From: Vitreoscilla sp.
GTDB taxonomy: Bacteria > Pseudomonadota > Gammaproteobacteria > Burkholderiales > Neisseriaceae
Assembly: GCA_030150505.1 (NCBI GenBank)
Contig: JASLFS010000017.1
Span: 1-64,000 of the forward strand
Direction: 5' to 3'
DNA length: 64,000 nucleotides
In this document: piece after piece, positions 16,848-25,405 of the stretch
Position numbering within the stretch: position 1 is the stretch's first letter
Layout of the letters: each line of letters opens with the position of its first letter
Notes under the pieces: generated by a model
Database searches by the model: none
Told to the model about the DNA's origin: nothing
What the model saw: the letters and a program-made list of their open reading frames with translations, nothing else
Made by a program: the position numbers and the translations under genes

Positions 16848-18131
16848 TTAACGTTTATTAATATCTACATAATCGCGACGATCTTCGCCAGTATATAGCT
16901 GACGAGGACGACCAATTTTTTGTTGTGGATCTGCAATCATTTCTGACCAATGGCTAATCCAACCTACAGTACGAGCCAAAGCAAAAATAACTGTAAACAT
17001 TGAAACAGGAATACCCAATGCAGACAAAACGATACCAGAGTAGAAGTCAACGTTTGGATATAGCTTACGCTCAACAAAGTATGGATCTTCTAATGCAATT
17101 TTTTCCAAAGCCATAGCCAACTTAAACTTAGGATCATCATGCAAACCCAACTCATTCAATACTTCATCACAAGTTTCTTTCATGATTGAAGCACGTGGAT
17201 CCATGTTTTTATAAACACGGTGACCAAAGCCCATCAAACGATAACGTTTGTCTTTCACGCCTTCCATAAACTCTTCAACGCGTGAAACATCACCGATTTC
17301 ATCCAACATTTTCAATACAGCTTCGTTCGCGCCACCATGAGCAGGACCCCATAGGCAAGCAATACCAGCAGAAATACAAGCGAATGGATTCGCACCAGAA
17401 GAACCAGCTAGGCGAACAGTTGAAGTAGAAGCGTTTTGTTCGTGATCAGCATGTAAAGTGAAAATACGATCTAATGCACGTACCAATACTGGATTTGGCT
17501 CATATTCTTCACATGGAGTATGGAACATCATATGCAAGAAGTTTGCAGTATAAGACAAGTCATTGCGTGGGAAGTTGAATGGCAAACCATTTGAATAACG
17601 GTAGCACATTGCTGCAATAGTAGGCATTTTTGAAATCAAACGATAGATAGCAATATTACGGTGCTCTGCGTTCGAAATATCCAAGCTATCTTGATAGAAA
17701 GCAGCCAAAGCACCTACCACACCTACCATCATTGACATAGGATGCGCGTCACGACGGAAACCACGGAAGAACCAAGTCAACTGCTCATGTACCATAGTGT
17801 GTTTAGAAATAGTGTGGTCAAATTCTGCTTTTTCTGTAGCAGTTGGTAACTCACCATAAATCAACAAATAACATACTTCTAAGTAGTCACTATTTTCAGC
17901 CAACTGCTCAATCGGATAGCCGCGATAATACAAATGTCCTTTATCACCATCGATAAAAGTAATTTTTGATTCGCAACTAGCTGTAGAAGTAAAACCAGGA
18001 TCAAATGTAAACATATCAGTACCTTTATATAAAGTACGGATATCAATTACATCTGGTCCTAAAGTACCCTCTAACACTGGTAAGTCTAAACCTTCTAAAC
18101 CTTCTACTTTGATATTAGCATTTTTTGACAT
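16848..18131 (-). CDS. gltA: Citrate synthase (hexameric, type II)
   Basis: 427 residues, as in other Gram-negative type II enzymes. It condenses oxaloacetate and acetyl-CoA to citrate. Catalytic segments are visible: HEQNAST, the GFGHRVYK histidine region and the RPRQLYTG segment near the C-terminus. It follows sdhE by 34 bp and belongs to the sdhCDAB-sdhE-gltA transcript; a GC-rich hairpin follows. Confidence 0.97.
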   Translation of the reverse strand: MSKNANIKVEGLEGLDLPVLEGTLGPDVIDIRTLYKGTDMFTFDPGFTSTASCESKITFIDGDKGHLYYRGYPIEQLAENSDYLEVCYLLIYGELPTATEKAEFDHTISKHTMVHEQLTWFFRGFRRDAHPMSMMVGVVGALAAFYQDSLDISNAEHRNIAIYRLISKMPTIAAMCYRYSNGLPFNFPRNDLSYTANFLHMMFHTPCEEYEPNPVLVRALDRIFTLHADHEQNASTSTVRLAGSSGANPFACISAGIACLWGPAHGGANEAVLKMLDEIGDVSRVEEFMEGVKDKRYRLMGFGHRVYKNMDPRASIMKETCDEVLNELGLHDDPKFKLAMALEKIALEDPYFVERKLYPNVDFYSGIVLSALGIPVSMFTVIFALARTVGWISHWSEMIADPQQKIGRPRQLYTGEDRRDYVDINKR

Positions 18132-18165
18132 TTCTTCTCCTTGATGAGTTAAGTCTGAAGAGCAT

Positions 18166-18414
18166 TTAGCATTGACGCAATTTATTTACTACGTCAGCAA
18201 AACGCTCATCATCCGGCTCTTGTTTCTCATTGACTATTGCCAAAAACTCTTGGTCTGGCCAATCTAAAATTTCGCAAAACAAGGCAATTTCAGCATCTGT
18301 TAGATGATCAAATTCGTTTTCCATAAACCGCCCGAGCACGATATCGAGCTCGAGCAGTCCTCGACGAGTCAGGAAACGAATGCGTCGCCTCGCTGCTTCA
18401 TCATATTTAGTCAT
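18166..18414 (-). CDS. sdhE: FAD assembly factor SdhE
   Basis: 82 residues with the RRGLLELD motif (here TRRGLLELDIVLGRF) that is needed to promote covalent flavin attachment to SdhA. Small, acidic, cytoplasmic. Lies 1 bp after sdhB, as expected for an sdh operon accessory gene. Confidence 0.92.
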   Translation of the reverse strand: MTKYDEAARRRIRFLTRRGLLELDIVLGRFMENEFDHLTDAEIALFCEILDWPDQEFLAIVNEKQEPDDERFADVVNKLRQC

Positions 18415-18415
18415 A

Positions 18416-19120
18416 TTAAATGGCTCGTTTCAACATAATTTCTTTGATTTTGCCAATTGCACGAGTTGGGTTTAAGTGTTTTGGACACACATCAACACAA
18501 TTCATAATAGTATGGCAACGGAACAAACGGTATGGGTCATTTAAGTTATCCAAACGTTCGTTAGTACGAGTATCGCGACTATCTGCAATAAAGCGGTAAG
18601 CATTCAACAAGCCTGATGGGCCAACAAATTTATCAGGATTCCACCAAAAAGATGGACATGCTGTTGAACAACACGCACATAAAATACACTCATACAAACC
18701 ATCCAACTCTTTGCGCTGAGCTTGGCTTTGCAAGCGTTCACGTGTAGGAGCAGGTGTATCATTTACTAAGTAAGGCTTAACAGAATGATATTGTTTGAAG
18801 AATTGAGCCATATCCACGATTAAATCACGGACAACTGGCAATGCTGGTAATGGGCGTAATTTAATAGGTTGTTTTAAATCACGGATGTCCGTTAAGCAAG
18901 CTAGGCCATTTTTACCATTGATATTCATACCATCAGAACCACAAATACCTTCACGGCATGAGCGGCGGAATGACAAACTATCGTCTTGCGCTTTTAGTTT
19001 TACCAAAGCATCCAGCAATTTCACATCTGTCGGTTCAATGTCTAAATGGTAGTCTTGCATGTAAGGTTTCGCATCCTTCTCAGGATTGTAGCGGTAAACC
19101 TGTAAATGAATTTTTTCCAT
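18416..19120 (-). CDS. sdhB: Succinate dehydrogenase iron-sulfur subunit
   Basis: 234 residues. The [2Fe-2S] ligands are in CREGICGSDGMN...C (about 55-75), the [4Fe-4S] ligands in CILCACCSTACP and the [3Fe-4S] ligands in CHTIMNCVDVCPK. It carries electrons from SdhA flavin to quinone at the SdhCD membrane domain. 13 bp after sdhA. Confidence 0.97.
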   Translation of the reverse strand: MEKIHLQVYRYNPEKDAKPYMQDYHLDIEPTDVKLLDALVKLKAQDDSLSFRRSCREGICGSDGMNINGKNGLACLTDIRDLKQPIKLRPLPALPVVRDLIVDMAQFFKQYHSVKPYLVNDTPAPTRERLQSQAQRKELDGLYECILCACCSTACPSFWWNPDKFVGPSGLLNAYRFIADSRDTRTNERLDNLNDPYRLFRCHTIMNCVDVCPKHLNPTRAIGKIKEIMLKRAI

Positions 19121-19133
19121 ATTGTGTTGTTCC

Positions 19134-20897
19134 TTAGTAAACGCGCTTAGCAGGCTTAATATATTCAGTAGTCAACGGTTTAGTATGAACTGGTTTATAA
19201 GTTAAGCTATTAGTATCAGCGTGATAGAATGAGTGTTTCATCCAATTTTCATCATCACGTTCTGGATGGTCATCTGATGCATGTGCACCACGAGACTCTT
19301 TACGCGCTTCTGCTGCAACTAGAGTAGCTTTAGCTACTTCGATTAAGTTATCTAACTCTAATGCTTCTAAACGAGCTGTATTCCAAGTCTGACTTTTATC
19401 TTTGATTTCAGTATTTTTAACGCGCTCTGCAATTCCCAATACTTTTTCAACACCATCTTTTAAGATAGCATCTGTACGGAATACACCTGCATGGCTTTGA
19501 ACCATACGCTGTAGCTCATTACGTAAAGCATCAACATTTTCACCATTTTGTTGATTTTCTAAACGATCCAAACGTTGTTTAGTAAAATCGCCTGCATTTT
19601 CAGGTAATGGCTTCCAGTCTTCATGAGTATTGATATATTCAATCATGCTATCACCTGCCGCACGACCAAATACCACCAAGTCCAATAATGAGTTTGTACC
19701 CAAACGGTTCGCACCATGAACAGAAGCACAAGCGCACTCGCCCGCTGCATACAAACCATTTACTTTAGACTCTAAATCTTCACCACGAGGGATAACAACT
19801 TCTGCATGATAGTTAGTTGGAATACCACCCATCATATAGTGAGTTGTTGGTACAACAGGGATTGGATCTTTGATAGGGTCAACACCAGCAAATTTAATCG
19901 CGATTTCACGAATGCCTGGTAGTTTTTCCATAATTTTGTCTGCGCCTAAATGATCAAGTTTTAGCAATACATGATCTTTATTTTTACCGCAGCCGCGACC
20001 TTCGTGAATTTCCATTGCCATTGCACGAGAAACCACATCACGAGAAGCCAAATCTTTTACTGTAGGAGCATAACGTTCCATGAAACGCTCACCATCGCAG
20101 TTAAGCAAGATACCGCCTTCACCACGTACGCCCTCAGTAATCAACACACCAGCACCAGCCACGCCTGTTGGGTGGAACTGCCAGAACTCCATATCTTCTA
20201 ATGGCAAGCCTGCGCGAGCTACCATGCCCAAGCCATCACCAGTATTCATAAATGCATTAGTAGATGAAGCATAAATACGACCAGCACCACCAGTAGCAAA
20301 TAGAACAGCTTTAGCATGAAGAATGAAAACTTCACCAGTTTCCATATCCATAGCGGTAACACCAACTGCATCACCGTTATCATCCAGAATCAAATCCAAT
20401 GCCATCCACTCAACAAAGAACTGAGTGTTTGCATTAACGTTTTGTTGGTACAAAGTATGTAACATTGCGTGACCAGTACGGTCAGCTACAGCACAAGCAC
20501 GCTCAACTGGACGTTTACCATGTTCAGCAGTGTGTCCACCAAATGGACGCTGATAAATTTTGCCACTTTCAACACGGTCAAACGGCATACCCATATGCTC
20601 TAGTTCAACCACTGCATCAGGTGCATGACGACACATAAATTCGATTGCATCTTGGTCACCTAACCAATCAGAACCTTTTACTGTGTCATACATGTGCCAA
20701 GACCAATGGTCTTCTTGCACGTTACCCAATGACGCAGAAATACCACCTTGAGCGGCAACAGTATGCGAACGGGTTGGAAAAACTTTAGATAAGACAGCTG
20801 TATTAACACCTGCTTTAGATAATTGAAGAGCCGCGCGCAAACCTGCACCACCACCACCGACAATTACAGCATCGAAACGACGTACAGGAAAACTCAT
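19134..20897 (-). CDS. sdhA: Succinate dehydrogenase flavoprotein subunit
   Basis: 587 residues. FAD-binding GGGGAG near the N-terminus, the covalent-FAD histidine in RSHTVAAQGG, substrate-site HPTG and the NRLGTNSLLD segment are present. It oxidises succinate to fumarate. I start at the ATG at 20897, which overlaps the sdhD stop as ATGA and has GGGGG 7 bases upstream; an in-frame TTG four codons earlier is unlikely. Second committed gene of complex II in the operon. Confidence 0.97.
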   Translation of the reverse strand: MSFPVRRFDAVIVGGGGAGLRAALQLSKAGVNTAVLSKVFPTRSHTVAAQGGISASLGNVQEDHWSWHMYDTVKGSDWLGDQDAIEFMCRHAPDAVVELEHMGMPFDRVESGKIYQRPFGGHTAEHGKRPVERACAVADRTGHAMLHTLYQQNVNANTQFFVEWMALDLILDDNGDAVGVTAMDMETGEVFILHAKAVLFATGGAGRIYASSTNAFMNTGDGLGMVARAGLPLEDMEFWQFHPTGVAGAGVLITEGVRGEGGILLNCDGERFMERYAPTVKDLASRDVVSRAMAMEIHEGRGCGKNKDHVLLKLDHLGADKIMEKLPGIREIAIKFAGVDPIKDPIPVVPTTHYMMGGIPTNYHAEVVIPRGEDLESKVNGLYAAGECACASVHGANRLGTNSLLDLVVFGRAAGDSMIEYINTHEDWKPLPENAGDFTKQRLDRLENQQNGENVDALRNELQRMVQSHAGVFRTDAILKDGVEKVLGIAERVKNTEIKDKSQTWNTARLEALELDNLIEVAKATLVAAEARKESRGAHASDDHPERDDENWMKHSFYHADTNSLTYKPVHTKPLTTEYIKPAKRVY

Positions 20898-21241
20898 GCT
20901 TGCCCCCAAATGACTTTAACTGAATAAATAAAACAACCTAACAACCAAACGATCGTTGCGGTATGTAAAAACACACGTAAACCTGTTGATTTAATATAGT
21001 CCATCCACAAGTCACGAATACCTACCCAAACATGCAATACCACAGCCACAAAAGTAATTTGTGTAAACAAACGAACCCATGTTTGAGTAAAGAATGTTTG
21101 CCATGCTTCGTAGCCTGTTGGTAGGGTCAACAAAAATACAATCATTGCAATGGTATAAACCACCATAATGACTGCTGAAAGTCTTTGCATGAGCCAGTCA
21201 CGCAAACCATAATGAGCACCTGTTAATTTACGATCTACCAT
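20894..21241 (-). CDS. sdhD: Succinate dehydrogenase membrane anchor subunit
   Basis: 115 residues with three transmembrane helices. HVWVGIRDLWMDYIKS contains the haem-ligand histidine and the Asp near the quinone site typical of SdhD. It overlaps sdhC by 7 bases (ATGGTAG) and sdhA by the ATGA junction, so the subunits are translationally coupled. Confidence 0.94.
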   Translation of the reverse strand: MVDRKLTGAHYGLRDWLMQRLSAVIMVVYTIAMIVFLLTLPTGYEAWQTFFTQTWVRLFTQITFVAVVLHVWVGIRDLWMDYIKSTGLRVFLHTATIVWLLGCFIYSVKVIWGQA

Positions 21242-21609
21242 AACATCGCTCCTAAAACTGCAGTGATAACCAAAGCTGCACCAAAAACAAGTTTAGCTGT
21301 AGAACGTGCTGTTTCTAATTCAAGACCTTTATGAATATCTAAAAATAAGAAACGAATACCAGCCAAGAAGTGGTGTACATAAGCCCATAGCAAGCCTAGC
21401 AAAATTATCTTAACAATCGGATTTGCCACAACTGCTTGATAACCTTCAAAAGCTTGTTCACTACTTAACGTGCCTGAAAATAGATACAGTAAAAATGGTA
21501 AGCAAATGAAAATGCCAACGCCACTAATCCGATGCAAGATAGAGACAATCCCTGGAATCGGCAAGCGAATGCTTGGAAGATCCAGAAAAACGGGTCTTTG
21601 TTTCTGCAT
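21235..21609 (-). CDS. sdhC: Succinate dehydrogenase cytochrome b556 subunit
   Basis: 124 residues, three transmembrane helices. SILHRISGVG (quinone-site Ser/Arg) and HHFLAGIRFLFLDIHKG (haem-ligand His) are the family signatures. First gene of the sdh-gltA operon; GAGGAA lies just upstream of its ATG. The leader is about 110 bases from the predicted promoter. Confidence 0.95.
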   Translation of the reverse strand: MQKQRPVFLDLPSIRLPIPGIVSILHRISGVGIFICLPFLLYLFSGTLSSEQAFEGYQAVVANPIVKIILLGLLWAYVHHFLAGIRFLFLDIHKGLELETARSTAKLVFGAALVITAVLGAMLW

Positions 21610-21728
21610 TGTGTTTCCTCGTTTTAATTTATGTAAATAAAAAATACTTAATTAATTACTTTATTATTTTAAAAAATAGAATTTAGAAATTAATTAAACC
21701 GTTAATTTACTCTTTTTTCATGCCTATT

Positions 21729-21757
21729 TATATAGACAAACTTATATTATCTCTCAA
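21729..21757 (-). promoter_or_regulatory. Sigma-70-type promoter of the sdh operon
   Basis: On the minus strand TTGAGA (21752-21757), a 17-base spacer and TATATA (21729-21734). Both boxes are near consensus and the spacing is ideal. Transcription would begin near 21722, leaving a leader of about 110 bases before sdhC. Confidence 0.7.
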
Positions 21758-21779
21758 TTCGCTAACAAATCAAAATCAA

Positions 21780-22508
21780 CTACTTAACTCCTAGCAGATA
21801 TTGACCTGTAATAACGTAGCGTTTCCGCCATTCTATTACTTCATCATACTGGCTGTGGCTCAACCTCATCAGCTGTAAAACAGGCTTATGTAAATCTATT
21901 TTTAACAGGTGGCCAACCTCTCTATCCAAGTAAGCCATGCCTAAAAAACTTTGCACACAGTGCAATCTAATTCCATACTTTAGCCATAATAAATGGTATA
22001 AATCATGACGACTGGCTGCCTGTAGTACATTTAAATCTCGCAACGCATCGTATTGCAAATATGCTTCATCCAATGCCACAACGCTAGCACCTTGTCGCCA
22101 AAGCACTAAATGCTTCCAAACAATTGTATTGCGCTTAACAGCCAAGTTCTCAGCAACCTCTTCTGTAGCATGTACAGCGCTAACACCCAAACTTTCAGCT
22201 CTTGGTATTTGTGGCATTTTTTGAATGGCACTATTTGATTGCAAGTACAAATCACCCCATTCTGGGTTATTTCTAGCAACAAAAGTACCAACGCCTTGCT
22301 GTCGAACCAAGATACCTTGTCGAACTAAATCATCTAAACCCTTCCTAACCGTTCCTTGGCTAACACCTAAAAATGCTGCTAGCTCCCACTCGCTCGGTAA
22401 GGTTGTATTAACTTGATAAACATTTTCAGCGATTTGCTGAATCACGTAATCAATCACCTGCTCATAAAGGTTTTTTCGTCTAGGACGTAAAGTATCTATC
22501 TTATTCAT
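21780..22508 (-). CDS. GntR family (HutC-like) transcriptional regulator
   Basis: 242 residues. An N-terminal winged helix-turn-helix (LPSEWELAAFLGVSQGTVRKGLDDLVRQGILVRQQGVGTFV, about 36-77) is followed by a UTRA-type ligand-binding domain (about 95-240), the HutC/FarR layout. It lies directly upstream of the sdh operon in the same direction, with the sdh promoter at its 3' end, and divergent from mdh. A perfect 18-bp palindrome sits 41 bp upstream of its start. Regulation of sdh, mdh or itself by a TCA-related ligand is inferred from position only. Confidence 0.85.
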   Translation of the reverse strand: MNKIDTLRPRRKNLYEQVIDYVIQQIAENVYQVNTTLPSEWELAAFLGVSQGTVRKGLDDLVRQGILVRQQGVGTFVARNNPEWGDLYLQSNSAIQKMPQIPRAESLGVSAVHATEEVAENLAVKRNTIVWKHLVLWRQGASVVALDEAYLQYDALRDLNVLQAASRHDLYHLLWLKYGIRLHCVQSFLGMAYLDREVGHLLKIDLHKPVLQLMRLSHSQYDEVIEWRKRYVITGQYLLGVK

Positions 22509-22548
22509 TTGCGAATCATTTTACGGTGTTCCTTATGTTAATGAAAGC

Positions 22549-22566
22549 ATGTCTTATATAAGACAT
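22549..22566. promoter_or_regulatory. Perfect palindrome, candidate GntR operator
   Basis: ATGTCTTATATAAGACAT is an 18-bp perfect palindrome between the GntR gene and mdh. Its GTCT...AGAC core resembles the GT-N-TA-N-AC operators of the HutC group. It is well placed for autoregulation. Confidence 0.65.
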
Positions 22567-22623
22567 AAGATAACAATAGATTCTCACTATTGAATAATTA
22601 GTATTGCCCTCAATAATTTTCTT

Positions 22624-22652
22624 CTGACCGCCCTGTTTTTTTTTGGTATGAT
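22624..22652 (+). promoter_or_regulatory. Predicted mdh promoter
   Basis: CTGACC (22624-22629), 17-base spacer, TATGAT (22647-22652). It would give a leader of about 170 bases before mdh. The gap 22509-22832 otherwise holds the palindrome at 22549 and nothing else I recognise. Confidence 0.5.
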
Positions 22653-22832
22653 AATTTTTTACGCGTTTAATTTCATTGGTGCGTTAATACAACACTCTCA
22701 ATAAAATTCAAACTCGTAACTATTGTTTATCATAATTTACTAAACTCAGAAATGAGAAATGGTTATTGTCTTAACCTTATTTTATTTGTTTGGTTAAAGA
22801 CAAAACAAAATATTCCAACGGAGATAACTCTT

Positions 22833-23813
22833 ATGAAATCACCTGTTCGCGTAGCAATTACTGGTGCTGCTGGTCAAATTGGTTACAGCTTATTATTTCG
22901 CATTGCTAGTGGCGAAATGCTAGGCAAAGACCAACCTGTTATTTTGCAATTATTGGATCTACCACAAGCTCAAAACGCTGTTAAAGGCGTTATGATGGAA
23001 TTGCAAGACTGTGCTTTCCCTTTATTGGCAGGCATGGTTGCTTCTGACAACCCAGAAGTTGCTTTCAAAGATGCTGACATTGCGATTTTGGTAGGCGCCC
23101 GCCCACGCAGTAAAGGTATGGAACGTGCTGATTTACTATCTGCAAATGCTGAAATCTTTACAGTACAAGGCGCTGCTTTAAACAAAGTAGCTAGCCGTGA
23201 CGTTAAAGTTTTAGTAGTTGGTAACCCTGCAAACACAAATGCTTACATTGCAATGAAATCAGCGCCTGATTTACCTGCAAAAAACTTCACTGCTATGCTT
23301 CGTTTAGATCACAACCGTGCATTAAGCCAAGTTGCAGAAAAAACAGGCAAAGCTGTTGCTGATATTGAAAATCTATGCGTTTGGGGTAACCACAGCCCAA
23401 CCATGTATGCTGACTATCGCTTTGCAACAATCAATGGTGATAATGTTAAAGAATTGATTAACGACGAAGACTGGAATGCAAATACATTCCTTCCTACTGT
23501 TGGTAAACGTGGCGCAGCCATTATTGAAGCTCGCGGCTTATCTAGTGCTGCTTCTGCTGCTAATGCTGCTATTGACCACATCCATGATTGGGTTTTGGGC
23601 ACCAATGGCAAATGGACAACAATGGGTATCCCTTCTGATGGTTCTTACGGCATCCCTGAAGGCACCATGTTCGGCTTCCCTGTAACATGCAATAACGGTG
23701 AATACTCTATCGTTAAAGACTTGCCTATTGATGAATTCAGCCAAGAGCGCATCAATATCACTTTGCAAGAATTAGAAGAAGAAAAAGCTGGCGTTGCTCA
23801 TTTATTGAAGTAA
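22833..23813 (+). CDS. mdh: Malate dehydrogenase (NAD)
   Basis: 326 residues of the family with the N-terminus MKSPVRVAITGAAGQIGYSL (nucleotide-binding loop) and catalytic region LDHNRALSQ...WGNHSPTMY with the active-site histidine. It interconverts malate and oxaloacetate. The ATG at 22833 is chosen: GGAGAT lies 8 bases upstream and the family starts here; the frame open from 22752 adds a non-homologous extension. It complements the TCA block on the other strand. Followed by a strong terminator. Confidence 0.96.
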   Translation: MKSPVRVAITGAAGQIGYSLLFRIASGEMLGKDQPVILQLLDLPQAQNAVKGVMMELQDCAFPLLAGMVASDNPEVAFKDADIAILVGARPRSKGMERADLLSANAEIFTVQGAALNKVASRDVKVLVVGNPANTNAYIAMKSAPDLPAKNFTAMLRLDHNRALSQVAEKTGKAVADIENLCVWGNHSPTMYADYRFATINGDNVKELINDEDWNANTFLPTVGKRGAAIIEARGLSSAASAANAAIDHIHDWVLGTNGKWTTMGIPSDGSYGIPEGTMFGFPVTCNNGEYSIVKDLPIDEFSQERINITLQELEEEKAGVAHLLK

Positions 23814-23823
23814 GCTAAGCCAT

Positions 23824-23858
23824 AAAAAAAAGTCCTGTTTTTAACAGGACTTTTTTTT
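23824..23858. terminator. Bidirectional terminator between mdh and the 146-residue protein gene
   Basis: 16-bp perfect stem (23824-23839 with 23843-23858): eight A, GTCCTGTT, 3-base loop, mirror. A-run and T-run on either side serve both converging genes. Confidence 0.95.
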
Positions 23859-23861
23859 TAT

Positions 23862-24302
23862 TTAATCACATACGGCATATCGTTTTGGTAAACGCGGTGA
23901 TTTATAAATAACTTTGCCACCAGGCTCACATAGCATCACATTAGTGATATTTTTTCCATCACTACTTTTTTCGCTGTAATCAAAGCTAACATGTAGACCT
24001 TTACTAGAACTGTCTCTCAAAATAGCGTGATAACGATTACATTCTTTAAATGAACCTTTTGCAATCATCTCCCACCACCCCTGAACAGGCTCAGTAGAAA
24101 CAGAACCGCCTTTTTTACACTGTAAGTTAGGCTGTTTACTAACATTTAGTACAATAGAATCAATATTATCTAAATGTTTATTTACACGAGACTCTTCCCA
24201 CAAGTTATCTTGTATATCAGAGCGTACCCCCATGTACAGCATTCCGTTATAGCATAAATAAAGCACCGCAGCTGCAACTATCGCCAATATTACTTTACCC
24301 AT
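23862..24302 (-). CDS. Unknown membrane-anchored or exported protein
   Basis: 146 residues. One N-terminal hydrophobic helix (about 4-22) after MGK suggests a single-pass anchor or uncleaved signal; the rest is a hydrophilic domain with four cysteines (C101... including CKKGG, ECNRY, LCEPGG and a C-terminal VCD) that could form disulfides in the periplasm. I recognise no family. It converges with mdh and is followed upstream by the ddh gene 71 bp away; expression could be shared with ddh or separate. Confidence 0.6.
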   Translation of the reverse strand: MGKVILAIVAAAVLYLCYNGMLYMGVRSDIQDNLWEESRVNKHLDNIDSIVLNVSKQPNLQCKKGGSVSTEPVQGWWEMIAKGSFKECNRYHAILRDSSSKGLHVSFDYSEKSSDGKNITNVMLCEPGGKVIYKSPRLPKRYAVCD

Positions 24303-24373
24303 TAGATTTCACTTTAAGTAGATTATTATAAATATTCGAAAAGGGTACAATATCTTATAGGCATTGACAACTA

Positions 24374-25357
24374 TTACAACAATTCTTTGCGTAGCTCTTC
24401 AGGCGTTTTTGGAGATAACAAACCAAAAGGAATATCCAAAACAGTCTTCGCTCCGCAGTCACCTTGTTGAGATAATCTATGTACCGCACGGGCGTAAGCC
24501 ACTAGCACACTCGATGTAAACTCAGGATTACTACCAAGTTTTAATGAAAACTCCAACACTTGATTGGTATTTTGAGCTGTTGTACCACTGCGAATAACAA
24601 AACCACCATGAGGCATTGCATTGTGATCTTTTTGCAAAGTTTCAGCATCAATGAAGTTCACGATTGTGTCATAATCTGCAAAATAATCAGGCATTGTCAC
24701 AATCGCATTGCGAACAGTTTCTTCATTAGCACCTTCTTCTAAAACCACCCAACATTCTCGTACATGTTTTTCGCGAGTTGTTAATTCTGGCTGTTCACCA
24801 CGACGCACACGATCCATGGCCTCTTCTGAGGGAATCGTATATTGAACCCCGCCAGCAACGCCTTCAATACGACGAATCGCATCCGAATGTCCTTGGCTTA
24901 ATCCTTTACCCCAGAAAGTGTATGTTTCACCTACCGGTAATACAACCTCACCTAACAAGCGATTCAGTGAAAACAAACCTGGGTCCCAACCTACTGATAG
25001 CAAAGCTACATTTTGCCCAGCCTTAGCAGACTCATTTAATGAAGCAAAATATTCTGGGATTTTGGCATGGGTATCAAAACTATCAACAGTATTAAATAAT
25101 TTAGATAATACTGGGCCTTGCTCAGGCAAATCACTACGAGAACCACCACATAAAATCAATACATCAATTTTATCTTGGTAATCTGTTATTTTTTCCATTG
25201 AGATGACTGGCACATTGGCCGTAATCAAATTAACACTTGTCGGCTCACGGCGAGTAAATACCGCAACCAATTCCATATCTGTGTTTTGAGCCAAAGAGGC
25301 TTCAACACCACGGCCTAAATTACCATGGCCAACAATACCTATACGAATTTTTTCCAT
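24374..25357 (-). CDS. ddh: meso-Diaminopimelate dehydrogenase
   Basis: 327 residues, the length of the Corynebacterium-type enzyme. The N-terminal Rossmann motif IGIVGHGNLGRGVE (6-19) is followed by the DAP-dehydrogenase body (VGWDPGLFSLNRLL, WGKGLSQGHSDAIRRIEGV, PHGGFVIRSG). It makes meso-diaminopimelate from tetrahydrodipicolinate in one NADPH-dependent amination, bypassing the succinylase route. This is uncommon in Proteobacteria, where the DapD/C/E/F path is the rule; codon use looks like that of its neighbours. Monocistronic or linked to the downstream small protein gene. Confidence 0.9.
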   Translation of the reverse strand: MEKIRIGIVGHGNLGRGVEASLAQNTDMELVAVFTRREPTSVNLITANVPVISMEKITDYQDKIDVLILCGGSRSDLPEQGPVLSKLFNTVDSFDTHAKIPEYFASLNESAKAGQNVALLSVGWDPGLFSLNRLLGEVVLPVGETYTFWGKGLSQGHSDAIRRIEGVAGGVQYTIPSEEAMDRVRRGEQPELTTREKHVRECWVVLEEGANEETVRNAIVTMPDYFADYDTIVNFIDAETLQKDHNAMPHGGFVIRSGTTAQNTNQVLEFSLKLGSNPEFTSSVLVAYARAVHRLSQQGDCGAKTVLDIPFGLLSPKTPEELRKELL

Positions 25358-25405
25358 TGTAGATTTCTTTCTGATTAACCTAAGAAAATAAAAACCTGAT
25401 TCTTG

